Below are positions 27,628-37,600 of a stretch of 64,000 nucleotides of DNA, piece after piece; the first letter of the stretch is position 1; every line of letters starts with the position of its first letter. The notes beneath the pieces were generated by a model. That model was not told the origin of the DNA and searched no databases. It was given only the letters and a program-made list of their open reading frames with translations. Source of the DNA: an uncultured Prevotellaceae bacterium (lineage in GTDB: Bacteria > Bacteroidota > Bacteroidia > Bacteroidales > Bacteroidaceae); NCBI GenBank assembly GCA_900316505.1, contig ONDH01000012.1:1-64000 (forward strand), read 5' to 3'. The translations under genes and the position numbers were made by a program.

Positions 27628-28506
27628 ATGGGCATATTTAGACATATTATTTGTGTGGTTTGGATAATGGGGGCATGCATCTTGGCAACAAGAGCGCAAC
27701 AGCCGACGCAACCACTCATGCCGGGTGAGGCGCCGAAACCGACAAAATATGTAGCTTTAGAAGAGCAGAAGGAGCATCTTGTCTTCTTCCAGGGGTTCAC
27801 ACTATCGGTGGACGGTTATGGCCCTGTAGCCATGATGGTGTCCGACTATGGCACTTTGGAAGGGGCGCTGCGGCTGAATCTGAAGAGCACCTTCTTTCCC
27901 ATCATCGAAGCAGGCATCGGCAAATGCTCCAAGGAGGATTTCAACACAAAGGTTTCATATAAGACCAACGCACCCTTTGTACGCATTGGTATTGATTTCA
28001 ACATGCTGAAGGACAAGTTCCAGAGCAACCGTCTCTATCTCGGTGCGCGCTATGGACTATCCAAGTTCAAGTACAACATTACTGGTCCCGCATTGACCGA
28101 CCCCATCTGGGGAGGCAGCCAGTCATTCAGTTTGAGGGACATCGACTGCACAAGCCACTGGGCTGAACTTGTGTTCGGTGTGGAAGTCAGAATTCTCAAG
28201 AACTTCCACATGGGATGGGCTGTACGCTACAAAATGGAAATTTCCTCAACGAAGCATGACGCCGCCAAGCCCAACTGCATTCCCGGCTATGGCTTCACGA
28301 CCAACTCCAATTGTTGGGGAGGCACATACAGCCTCATTTTTGACCTGAACTGGGGCATGAAGAAAAGCCATAAGCGCGGTGTGAATGTTGAAATCAGAGA
28401 TGTACAACCAACAGAACATGCACTCACACCAACGCAGGATGATTCTCAAACAAGCATAGACCATGAAGAAGGAACAGAAGACGGAGCAACAGAAGTTGAA
28501 GAGTAA
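27628..28506 (+). CDS. DUF6048 exported protein
   Basis: About 292 aa with a signal peptide (VVWIMGACILATRAQQ). It has strand-like segments consistent with a small outer-membrane barrel: FTLSVDGYGPVAMMVSDYG, GALRLNLKSTFFPIIEAGIG, RLYLGARYGLSKFKYNI, HMGWAVRYKMEIS, YSLIFDLNWGMKK. It resembles DUF6048. ATG 27628 is chosen over a GTG one codon earlier. The C-terminus is acidic and overlaps the apbE gene by 44 bp. Confidence 0.75.
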   Translation: MGIFRHIICVVWIMGACILATRAQQPTQPLMPGEAPKPTKYVALEEQKEHLVFFQGFTLSVDGYGPVAMMVSDYGTLEGALRLNLKSTFFPIIEAGIGKCSKEDFNTKVSYKTNAPFVRIGIDFNMLKDKFQSNRLYLGARYGLSKFKYNITGPALTDPIWGGSQSFSLRDIDCTSHWAELVFGVEVRILKNFHMGWAVRYKMEISSTKHDAAKPNCIPGYGFTTNSNCWGGTYSLIFDLNWGMKKSHKRGVNVEIRDVQPTEHALTPTQDDSQTSIDHEEGTEDGATEVEE

Positions 28507-29584
28507 ACCTTTCGACCCATACGCTCCACATACAATTAAATGGTGGGGGTGGCCGCTGCTCGCCCTCCTCATTGCCGGCACCATCTACATCGTGATGACG
28601 CACGACAAAGGGAATGTGACTCCCGAAGTGTCACAAGGAAAACCATGGAACGCCTCCGAAACCCAGCGCAGCGAAGGCAGCGTGTTCGGCACGTTCTATC
28701 ACATCACCTACCAATCGGATAAATCGCTGCAAGACGGCATTGACAACACGCTGAAAGAGGTGGACGCATCACTGTCGCCCTTCAACCAAGAATCTGTCAT
28801 CACAGCCATCAACAACAATACAAGCACAGAAACAAACTCCATGTTCGTGGAGGTGTTCACCTTGGCGCAGGACGTGTCGAAAGAGACCAACGGCGCTTTC
28901 GACATCACGGTGGCACCGCTGGTTAACCTATGGGGTTTTGGTTTCAAGAACATGGACAACGTGAGTCAGGCGAAAGTGGACAGCCTGCTGCCCTATGTGG
29001 GTTATCAGAAGGTGTTACTCATCGACGGGAAAATCAAGAAAGAATGTCCTGAAACCATGTTAGATTGTAGTGCCATTGCCAAGGGTTACGGTGTGGATGC
29101 CGTCGGCAAGTATTTGGAGAGTGAAGGCATCAGCAACTACATGGTGGAGATAGGAGGAGAGGTTCGCGTGAGAGGGTTCAACCCACGGGGAGAACTGTGG
29201 CACGTAGGCATCAACACCCCCAACGACGACCCTGCCAACATCAACAACGACATCGAGCAGGTGCTCCAAATCACCCAGTTGTCCATGGCGACATCGGGCA
29301 ACTACCGCAATTACTACGAAAAGGACGGAAAGAAATATGCCCACACCATTGACCCCCACACGGGCTATCCCGTGCAGCACAGCATCCTGTCCTCCACAGT
29401 GCTGGCAAAAGACTGCGCCACTGCAGATGCTTACGCCACAGCCTTCATGGTGCTTGGCATGGACGAAGCAAAGAAGGTGTTAGCCAGACATCCCGAACTG
29501 ATGGCATTCTTCATCTATTCAGGCAAGAACGGGGAGATGAAGGAGTGGATGACGGAAGGGATGGAAAAGTTAGTGGTGAAATAA
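28463..29584 (+). CDS. apbE: FAD:protein FMN transferase ApbE
   Basis: A 373-aa protein with one N-terminal membrane anchor (WWGWPLLALLIAGTIYIV, about 29-46). The ApbE domain has SVFGTFYHITYQ, VDASLSPFNQESVI, NGAFDITVAPLVNLWGFG and the ending IDPHTGYPV with DCATADAYATAFMVLG. It attaches FMN covalently to periplasmic parts of redox complexes such as Nqr or Rnf. Its start overlaps the DUF6048 gene. A Crp/Fnr regulator gene follows 11 bp later. Confidence 0.92.
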   Translation: MKKEQKTEQQKLKSKPFDPYAPHTIKWWGWPLLALLIAGTIYIVMTHDKGNVTPEVSQGKPWNASETQRSEGSVFGTFYHITYQSDKSLQDGIDNTLKEVDASLSPFNQESVITAINNNTSTETNSMFVEVFTLAQDVSKETNGAFDITVAPLVNLWGFGFKNMDNVSQAKVDSLLPYVGYQKVLLIDGKIKKECPETMLDCSAIAKGYGVDAVGKYLESEGISNYMVEIGGEVRVRGFNPRGELWHVGINTPNDDPANINNDIEQVLQITQLSMATSGNYRNYYEKDGKKYAHTIDPHTGYPVQHSILSSTVLAKDCATADAYATAFMVLGMDEAKKVLARHPELMAFFIYSGKNGEMKEWMTEGMEKLVVK

Positions 29585-29595
29585 ACAGAATTGAC

Positions 29596-30285
29596 ATGAT
29601 GGAGTTCACAATGTTCGAACGGTTGCTGCAACTTCCGCTGTTTCAAGGAATGACCACACAGGAAGTGTCAGAAGTGATGTCGCACGTCAGGCTGGATTTT
29701 GCCAATTACCACAGGGGCGACGAAATCGTGATGCAGGGGGAAAGCTGCCGCAAACTCATCTACATCATCAGCGGGGAGGTGATGGCAGAACACCGCAATG
29801 CCAGCCTCCAGCTCCTTCTCACGGAACATCTGCCCGACCTGAAGGTAATTGAGCCATTTAACCTGTTCGGCATGTATCAGACCTATTCACGCACCTACAC
29901 CTTCAACACTGCAGGCTGCACACTTGCCATCGACAAGCGCGTGCTGCTCAGTCATCTCATGACAAACAACATAGTCAAAATCAACTTCATGAACATTGTC
30001 TGCAACAAATACCAACAGACGGAACGGCTTCTGTGCCATTTTCCCGACGACACAGTTCAACACAAAATTGTCAGGTTCGTTCTTTCCCACTCCATCATTC
30101 CCAAAGGCAGGAAAGACGTGCAAATCAAGATGACGCAACTTGCCAACATCCTCCACGAGACACGCCTCAACGTATCCATTGCCCTGAACGAAATGCAGGA
30201 ACAAGGAGCCATCAGGCTTCAACGTGGCAGTTTCATCGTCAACGACATACAGGAACTCGCTAAAGTATTGGCTGTGGAGAATTAA
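29596..30285 (+). CDS. Crp/Fnr-family transcription regulator
   Basis: A 229-aa protein: N-terminal cyclic-nucleotide-binding-like beta roll (about 20-120: YHRGDEIVMQGESCRKLIYIISGEVM), a dimer helix, and a C-terminal winged helix (about 150-225: VQIKMTQLANILHETRLNVSIALNEMQEQGAI). No N-terminal Cys cluster of the Fnr type is seen. The ATG at 29596 gives a normal N-terminus; a longer frame overlapping apbE is rejected. It may respond to envelope or redox signals, but the ligand is unknown. Confidence 0.85.
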   Translation: MMEFTMFERLLQLPLFQGMTTQEVSEVMSHVRLDFANYHRGDEIVMQGESCRKLIYIISGEVMAEHRNASLQLLLTEHLPDLKVIEPFNLFGMYQTYSRTYTFNTAGCTLAIDKRVLLSHLMTNNIVKINFMNIVCNKYQQTERLLCHFPDDTVQHKIVRFVLSHSIIPKGRKDVQIKMTQLANILHETRLNVSIALNEMQEQGAIRLQRGSFIVNDIQELAKVLAVEN

Positions 30286-30330
30286 ATCATTTACAATTTG
30301 ACCATTTACAATGTACAATTTATTTGGCAA

Positions 30331-30379
30331 TTCTCAGCCCTCAGCCCTCAACCCTCAACTCTCAACTATCAATTAGCAT
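30331..30379 (+). repeat. Heptanucleotide array leading into the dcp start codon
   Basis: Seven units: TTCTCAG, CCCTCAG, CCCTCAA, CCCTCAA, CTCTCAA, CTATCAA, TTAGCAT. The ATG of dcp (30378) begins in the last unit. Confidence 0.85.
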
Positions 30380-32435
30380 GAATCCATTCTACGACACATA
30401 CACCTACATTCCCTTCGACCGCATCAAAGAGACAGACTACGAGCCAGCCATGCGCAAAGGCATCGAAGAGGAAGACAAGGAAATAGAGCGCATTGTCAAC
30501 AACCCCGATGCGCCCACCTTCGCCAACACCATCGAGGCAATGGAACGAAGCGGACAACTCCTTGACAGGGTGACCACCGTCTTCTTCAACCTGCTCAGTG
30601 CCGAAACCACCGACTTCCTCGATGCTCTGGCACAGAAGATGTCACCCATACTCTCCGAGCACACCAACAACATCATGCTGAACGAAGGCTTGTTCAAACG
30701 CGTCAAAGCTGTGTACGACCACCATGCATCAGACCAATTCGCACGGTTAAGCCCAGAACAGAAGATGCTCCTCACCAACACCTATGAAGGATTCGTAAGG
30801 AACGGCGCCCTCCTGTCCGACATACAGAAAAAGCAGCTCCGACACATCTCCGCAGAGCTGAGTGTGCTCTCACTCCAGTTCTCCCAAAACAAACTCAAGG
30901 ACACCAACAGCTTCATCCTGCACATCACCGACGAGACCGAACTCGAAGGACTGCCCGACAGCGCCATCGACCTTGCCCGACAGACTGCTAAGGAACGCCA
31001 CATGGACGGCTACGTGTTCACCCTTCAAGCCCCCTCCTACACACCCTTCCTCACCTACTCCTCACGCCGTGAGCTCCGCGAAAAGATGTACAGGGCATAC
31101 AACACCCTCTGCACCCACCCGGGCGATACCAACAATGTCGACATCGTCAAAAAGATAGTCAACCTTCACCGAGCCAAAGCACAACTGCTGGGCTACGACA
31201 CCTACGCCGACTACGCCCTTGCCCGACGCATGGCAGAAACCAAAGACAACGTCTATCAGCTGCTCAATCAGCTCATCGACGCCTACATGCCCGTGGCAAA
31301 AGAAGAAGTCAAAGCCGTGAAGAAACTGTACGAGCAGAGTACCCAACTGTCAACCGTCAACTGTCAATTGTCAACTGCCGCCCCCTTCTCCCCTTGGGAC
31401 TTCCCCTACTATGCCAACAAACTCAAAGAGCAGCAGTTCAACATCAACAGCGAGATGCTCCGTCCCTACCTTCAACTCTCCAAGGTGAAGCAAGGCGTGT
31501 TCGGACTCGCCACCACACTCTACGGCATCACCTTCCGACGCAATGCCGACGTGCCCGTCTATCATCCAGACGTGGAAGCCTATGACGTGTTCGACAAAGA
31601 TGGCACATACCTCGCCCTGCTCTACTGCGACTTTCATCCCCGAGCCTCCAAAAAGTCTGGGGCGTGGATGACAAACTACAAGGAGCAATGGACCGAGCCC
31701 GACGGCACCAACTCACGCCCACAGGTGTCCATCGTCATGAACCTCTCCCGAGCCACCGACGGCAAACCTGCCCTGCTCACACTTGGCGAGCTAGAAACCT
31801 TCCTGCACGAATTTGGGCATGCCCTCCACGGCATCTTTGCCAACACCACCTACCGCTCCCTCTCAGGCACCAACGTCTATTGGGACTTCGTTGAGCTGCC
31901 CTCGCAGTTCATGGAAAACTACAGCATCCAACCCGACTTCCTCAATACGTTCGCCACCCACTACGAGACAGGCAACCCCATACCTCAGGAACTCCTCCAC
32001 CGCATCATCGCCAGCCGCAACTTCAATGTGGCATACGCATGCATGCGACAGGTCAGTTTCGGACTTCTCGACATGGCATTCTACACGCTGAAAGACGAGT
32101 TCAGCACCGACCTTCCTACCTTTGAACGTGCTGCCTGGCACCGTGCCAAAGTGCTGCCCGAAGTGGAAGGCACCTGCATGGCTACACAGTTCTCGCACAT
32201 CATGGCAGGTGGCTATTCCGCAGGCTACTACAGCTACAAATGGGCAGAAGTGCTCGATGCCGACGCCTTCTTCCACTTTCAGCAACATGGCATCTTCGAC
32301 ACAGCCACCGCACAGAGTTTCCGTGACAACATCCTCTCCAAGGGGGGAACCGAACACCCCATGACTCTATACAAACGATTCCGCGGGCAGGCACCCACCA
32401 TCCATGCCCAGCTCCGTCGCAATGGAATAAACTGA
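30378..32435 (+). CDS. dcp: Peptidyl-dipeptidase Dcp, M3 family metallopeptidase
   Basis: A 685-aa thimet-oligopeptidase-type enzyme that removes C-terminal dipeptides. Zinc motif HEFGH is near residues 477-481 (LETFLHEFGHALHG), with the third ligand Glu in VYWDFVELPSQFMENY. The helical N-terminal domain and the ending GGYSAGYYSYKWAEVLDADAF are typical. Odd: residues about 322-333 (QLSTVNCQLSTA) come from a 7-bp-period repeat read in frame. No signal peptide, so cytoplasmic. The ATG at 30378 is the family start; the frame extends upstream only through repeat DNA. Confidence 0.93.
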   Translation: MNPFYDTYTYIPFDRIKETDYEPAMRKGIEEEDKEIERIVNNPDAPTFANTIEAMERSGQLLDRVTTVFFNLLSAETTDFLDALAQKMSPILSEHTNNIMLNEGLFKRVKAVYDHHASDQFARLSPEQKMLLTNTYEGFVRNGALLSDIQKKQLRHISAELSVLSLQFSQNKLKDTNSFILHITDETELEGLPDSAIDLARQTAKERHMDGYVFTLQAPSYTPFLTYSSRRELREKMYRAYNTLCTHPGDTNNVDIVKKIVNLHRAKAQLLGYDTYADYALARRMAETKDNVYQLLNQLIDAYMPVAKEEVKAVKKLYEQSTQLSTVNCQLSTAAPFSPWDFPYYANKLKEQQFNINSEMLRPYLQLSKVKQGVFGLATTLYGITFRRNADVPVYHPDVEAYDVFDKDGTYLALLYCDFHPRASKKSGAWMTNYKEQWTEPDGTNSRPQVSIVMNLSRATDGKPALLTLGELETFLHEFGHALHGIFANTTYRSLSGTNVYWDFVELPSQFMENYSIQPDFLNTFATHYETGNPIPQELLHRIIASRNFNVAYACMRQVSFGLLDMAFYTLKDEFSTDLPTFERAAWHRAKVLPEVEGTCMATQFSHIMAGGYSAGYYSYKWAEVLDADAFFHFQQHGIFDTATAQSFRDNILSKGGTEHPMTLYKRFRGQAPTIHAQLRRNGIN
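31340..31374 (+). repeat. In-frame heptanucleotide array in dcp, five units
   Basis: TACCCAA, CTGTCAA, CCGTCAA, CTGTCAA, TTGTCAA, encoding a Gln-Leu-Ser-Thr-Val-Asn-Cys pattern in a surface-type linker before APFSPWDFPYY. Confidence 0.85.
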
Positions 32436-32454
32436 ACATATCCTTTCACTCATC

Positions 32455-32907
32455 ATGACAGAAGAAGAAAAGAAACAATACAACCTCGACTGCCGCTATG
32501 TGCGCATGGCACGAATCTGGGCAGAGAACTCCTATTGCAAGCGCCGTCAAGTAGGAGCACTTGTAGTGAAAAACAAAGCCATCATCTCCGACGGCTACAA
32601 CGGCACACCCTCAGGATTTGAAAACATCTGCGAGGATGAAAACAATGTGACGAAGCCCTACGTGCTGCATGCAGAAGCCAATGCCATCACAAAACTGGCA
32701 CGAAGCCACAACTCCAGCGATGGTGCCACACTGTACGTCACCGCTTCCCCCTGCATCGAGTGTGCCAAACTCATCATTCAGGCAGGCATCAGACGCGTTG
32801 TCTATTCCGAGCACTACCGACTGGAGGACGGCATTAAACTTTTGCAACGAGCAAATATCAAAGTAGAGTATATCAATCCAGACGAACACGAACCAACCAC
32901 ATTATGA
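32455..32907 (+). CDS. dCMP deaminase family protein (ComE operon protein 2 type)
   Basis: A 150-aa zinc cytidine-type deaminase: VLHAEANAITKLA carries the His-Ala-Glu motif and SPCIECAKLIIQAG the Pro-Cys-x-x-Cys motif, together binding zinc. It probably converts dCMP to dUMP for thymidylate synthesis. Length is normal. Its stop overlaps the start of the S41 protease gene by four bases (ATGA). The order deaminase, S41 protease, 5-formyl-THF cyclo-ligase is common in Bacteroidales and continues here into a fused gene. Confidence 0.9.
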   Translation: MTEEEKKQYNLDCRYVRMARIWAENSYCKRRQVGALVVKNKAIISDGYNGTPSGFENICEDENNVTKPYVLHAEANAITKLARSHNSSDGATLYVTASPCIECAKLIIQAGIRRVVYSEHYRLEDGIKLLQRANIKVEYINPDEHEPTTL

Positions 32908-34538
32908 GCAACTATATCAACAGGAACAACCGTTGGGTTCCCATCATCATCGCCGTCAGCGTTGTTGTCGGCATCGTCATTGGCACATTCTTCGCCAACC
33001 GATTTGCTGGCAATCGGCTCAACATCATCAACACGTCGTCCAACAAGCTGAACGACCTGCTGCATATCATCGACGACCAATATGTGGACACGGTTGACAT
33101 CGCTTCGATAGTGGAGCAGTCCATGCCCAAGATTTTGGAAGAACTTGACCCCCACTCCACCTACATCTCTGCCAAGGATGCCAAGACAGCCAACGACGAC
33201 CTGAAAGGCTCTTTCAGCGGAGTGGGCATCCAGTTTGTCATCCGCGAAGACACGGTGAGGGTGACGGGCATCATCAAGGGCGGTCCCTCCGAGAAGGTCG
33301 GCATCCTTGCAGGCGACAAGATTGTGGCTGTGGACGGAGAGCCCTATGTCGGGAAAGTCGTCACCAACGAAGAAACCCTCCACCGACTGAAGGGAGAGAA
33401 AGGCACACAGGTCAAGATTGACGTGCTGCGGCACGGGCAGAAGAAACCCATCTCTTTTGTCGTCGTACGTGGAGACATTCCTCTGAAGAGCGTGGACGCG
33501 ACATACATGATTAACAAGGAACTCGGTTATATCAACATCAAGAATTTTGGAGAAACCACTTATGCCGAACTGCTCACCTCCCTTGCCGAACTGGAGGTTG
33601 AGGGGTTCAAGGGGCTCGTCATCGACCTGCGCGGCAACGGGGGTGGATACCTCTCTGCTGCCATCCAAATGGTGAATGAGTTCCTGCCCAAGAATCGCCT
33701 AATTGTCTATACCCAAGGAAGACGTTCACGCCGAGAAGAGTATCGAAGTGACGGACGTGGTTCCTATCAAGACCTGCCCCTCCTCGTGCTCATTGATGAG
33801 AGAACAGCCTCTGCTGCCGAAATCTTCTCAGGAGCCATTCAGGACAACGACAGGGGCGTCATTGTGGGACGCCGTTCTTTCGGCAAGGGACTTGTGCAGC
33901 AACCTATCGAGTTTGCAGACGGTTCCCTCATCCATCTGACCATTGCACGCTATTACACACCTTCGGGGCGTTGTATCCAGAAACCCTATGTAAAGGGACA
34001 GCCGAAGGAGTATGAAATGGATTTAATCACCCGCTATGAACGAGGTGAGTTCTTCAGCCAGGACAGTATCCACCAAAGTGGCGAGAAATACAAGACCAGC
34101 ATAGGACGCATCGTATATGGCGGTGGAGGCATCATGCCCGACTATTTTGTGGCAGAGGACACAACGGCTCTGACACCTTACTACACAGAATGTGTCTCTC
34201 AGGGAGTCATCGCTCAATTCTGTTTTGAATATACCGACAACAACCGCGAGAAACTGTCCATCTATGACAATGCTGCGGATTTGGAAAAGTATCTGCGCCG
34301 TCAGGGACTTGTGGACTCTTTTGTCCATTATGCTGACAACAAGGGCATAAGGCGTCGCAACAACATGATCATTAAGTCGCAGCATCTCTTTGAGCAAGCC
34401 ATCTATGGCAGCATCATCTACAATATGTTGGAAATGAGTGACTACGTACAGTATCTTAACCGCAACGACATTACGTTGGAAAAAGCCATACAACTTTTCA
34501 AGACAAAACAAACAAAACCAACGCTAAGCGCTAAATGA
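32904..34538 (+). CDS. S41 family C-terminal processing protease
   Basis: A 544-aa protein with one N-terminal membrane helix (about 8-30, WVPIIIAVSVVVGIVIGTFF). A PDZ domain (about 90-175, GIIKGGPSEKVGILAGDKIV) precedes the tail-specific protease domain. The serine nucleophile is in RTASAAEIFSGAIQD (about residue 304) and the general-base lysine in FGKGLVQQP (about 327). It should degrade or process exported proteins in the periplasm. Start overlaps the deaminase stop. Confidence 0.92.
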   Translation: MSNYINRNNRWVPIIIAVSVVVGIVIGTFFANRFAGNRLNIINTSSNKLNDLLHIIDDQYVDTVDIASIVEQSMPKILEELDPHSTYISAKDAKTANDDLKGSFSGVGIQFVIREDTVRVTGIIKGGPSEKVGILAGDKIVAVDGEPYVGKVVTNEETLHRLKGEKGTQVKIDVLRHGQKKPISFVVVRGDIPLKSVDATYMINKELGYINIKNFGETTYAELLTSLAELEVEGFKGLVIDLRGNGGGYLSAAIQMVNEFLPKNRLIVYTQGRRSRREEYRSDGRGSYQDLPLLVLIDERTASAAEIFSGAIQDNDRGVIVGRRSFGKGLVQQPIEFADGSLIHLTIARYYTPSGRCIQKPYVKGQPKEYEMDLITRYERGEFFSQDSIHQSGEKYKTSIGRIVYGGGGIMPDYFVAEDTTALTPYYTECVSQGVIAQFCFEYTDNNREKLSIYDNAADLEKYLRRQGLVDSFVHYADNKGIRRRNNMIIKSQHLFEQAIYGSIIYNMLEMSDYVQYLNRNDITLEKAIQLFKTKQTKPTLSAK

Positions 34539-34548
34539 TAATTGAAAT

Positions 34549-34651
34549 TCGAAGTTAAAGAAGTTATCGACGATACCTTGTAAACAGGACTCCAACACGC
34601 CGCATGGTTCTCCCCATTACGGGGGAGATGTCCGTAGGACAGAGAGGGTCT
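34549..34651 (+). repeat. Composite repeat upstream of the fusion gene
   Basis: 34549-34590 resembles the inner part of the 162-bp element (GAAGTTATCGACGATACC). 34604-34651 repeats the second half of the palindromic element found in frame in mutS2, from CTCCCCAT to GAGAGGGTCTT. Confidence 0.75.
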
Positions 34652-34668
34652 TAAATTTCTAATTCCAA

Positions 34669-37600
34669 GTGACCAAACAGGAACTAAGAAAGCTGATTCG
34701 GGAAAGAAAAAAGCAGCATTCGACTGAGGAACTGAAATCTTTCAGCAGGGAAATAGCATCTGCACTGCTTGAACGCATAGAGAGTATGAAACAATGTCAC
34801 ATCATACTCCTCTACCATTCCTTGCCTGATGAAGTCTGCACCCATGACATCATCACCTTTCTTGTTGCGTCTGGAAGAAAGGTTTTGTTGCCGACGGTGG
34901 TGGGTGACACGTTGCAATTGCACGAATATGTGAACGACCAATTGATGGATGTTTCCACCACTTTCGGTATCCAAGAGTCACAGGGTCCCGTCTTCACCGA
35001 CTATTCAAAGATTGACCTTGCCGTCATTCCCGGTATGGCTTTTACGCCTGAGGGGGACCGCCTCGGACGGGGAAAGGGGTATTATGACCGACTGATTCCT
35101 CTTCTCTCCTGTCCTCTGGTCGGATTGGCTTTTCCTTTCCAAATGGTGGACTCCATCCCTACTGAACCACACGATAAAAGGGTGGATGAGGTCATCGTGG
35201 GAAAGAAAGAGGAGGTGTTCAAGCCTCTGCGCATCTACAAGTCTTCTGCTGGTTCGGGAAAGACCTTTACGTTAGCCGTTGAATACATCGCGTTGCTGGC
35301 TATCAATCCGATGGAGTATCAGAACATTCTTGCCGTCACCTTCACCAACAAGGCGACTGCTGAGATGAAGCAACGGATTCTTGGCACACTTTATGGTATA
35401 GCCAATGGACTGGAAGGTGCCAATGATTATGTAAAGAGTATTCTGAACAATCTGCATGCCCGTCTGACGATGCCCCTGTATGGGGAAGAGCCGTACCGCT
35501 CCACCATTCTGAGCATCGACGGGAACGTCTTGCGCCAAAGGGCGAAGGAGGCGCTGTCGAACATTGTGCATGATTATAGCCGTTTTCGCATTGAGACGAT
35601 AGACTCTTTCTTTCAGGGTATCGTTCGTGAACTTGCCAACGAATTGGAACTGTCTACCAACCTGAAAGTGGAACTGGATGAGACGGAGGTGCTGTCGGAT
35701 GCCGTTGACAGAATCATCGAGACGTTGCGGGAGAACTCCAGCGAGTTCAAGACCATCGTTGACTTCATAGAGGAGGAAATCAGAGCCAACCGCTCGTGGC
35801 AGGTGAACGAGACGGTGAAGGAGTTCGGACGCAACATCTTCAAGGAGAATTACCTCATTCACAGCGAGGAAATCAGAAAGAGAATCACCGATATCGGCGA
35901 GATATACAAGTATCGCACCATCATCCATCAGGGTTTGGAGGAAGAGAAAGAGGCGGTGATGGAGATGGGCAGAAGACTGCTGGCAGCGTATGACGATGTG
36001 GGAATGACCGAGAAGGATGGCAGCAGTGCCATCGTCACGTTCATGGAGAAAGTGGGAGACTACAGGATTACTGAGCCAACGAACAATAGCCGAGGCACTT
36101 TCTCGGACAGCATCGAAGCCTACACGGAAGAGGTGGGCAAGTGGTTCAAGAAGTCGTCGAAGAACCGCGATGTGCTAGAAGCGAAAGTGAAAACCACTCT
36201 GATGCCGATGCTGGAGGAAACTTTCAACCTGCATGCCAAATATGTCAGGCATCTGCACTCTGTGACCGCCATCGGGCAGCATCTTTACTCCCTCATGCTG
36301 CTCAATCAAATCAGTCAGATGGTCAAGTTGTTGAATGAGGAGAACAATCGCTTTCTGCTATCCGAAACTGCCAATTTCCTGCGTAATGTCATCAACAATC
36401 AAGACATTCCTTTCATCTATGAAAAGACAGGCGCTTCCATCAAACACATCATGATAGATGAATTTCAAGACACCTCCACCCTTCAATGGAGCAACTTCAA
36501 GCCACTCATCATGAACAGCTTGGCGATGGACGGTTCGTGCCTGATTGTTGGTGATGTGAAACAAAGCATCTACCGTTTCCGCAATTCAGACTGGCAGATT
36601 CTGAACAATATTGAGAAGGACAAGGATTTGGCAGCGTACATCGGAGACATTCCTGCCATATACAACTTCCGCTCGTCCAAACGTGTGGTGGAGTTCAACA
36701 ACAAAATCTTTGAGAACGCCACAAAGCTGTTACAACATGACTGCCCTGCTCTCAGTGTGGCTTACAACAAGTTGAAACAGAAGACAAAAAAGTTGGGAGA
36801 CAAGGGGTATGTCAAGGTTGAGAACATTGACTATCACCAAATGGACAAGACTCCCCCACCCGAAATATGGGAGAAAGGCACTCTTAAGGATTATCATGAG
36901 GCAACGCTGCAACGCATTCAACTGTCGGTGAAGGAACTGATGGACAACGGCGTGGATGCCAACGACATCACAATATTAGTGAGAGTGAACCGAGAGGTGC
37001 CACTCATCTGTGATTACTTCAATGCTCATCAAGACGTGTTGCAGGTGAAAGTGGTGTCCGACGATGCATTCCGTCTGGATGCATCCCCTGCCATCGTCGT
37101 CATCATTGATGCCTTAAGGGTGTTGTCAGCACAAGACGAAGCGCTGTATCTCATGACATTGGAGCACCACTATGGCAAACCCATCCCTCCGCTTTTTGGC
37201 AAGGAAGCACGAAAGGAGCTGAAGTTCAAGGCACTCACGGAGCAGGTGGAAGAGATCTATCGGATTTTCCAACTGAACCAATTCAAGAATCAGGATGCCT
37301 ACCTTCTTTTCTTCAACGACATCGTGGACCATTTCTGTGAAGAGAACTTGACAGACTTGGATACTTTCCTGAAAGCATGGGATGACAAACTCTGTGAAAA
37401 AACGATTCCTAACGGTGCATCGGACGGAGTACGCATCATGACCATCCATAAATCAAAAGGTTTGGAGTTCCACAGTGTCATCATCCCATTCTATTCATGG
37501 TCCATCACCCCTAAAGAAAATGTGGTGATGTGGTGCATTCCTGAAGAAGCCCCTTACAACCAAATGCCATTGCTTCCCATCTGCGTAGGAAAAGCCAAGA

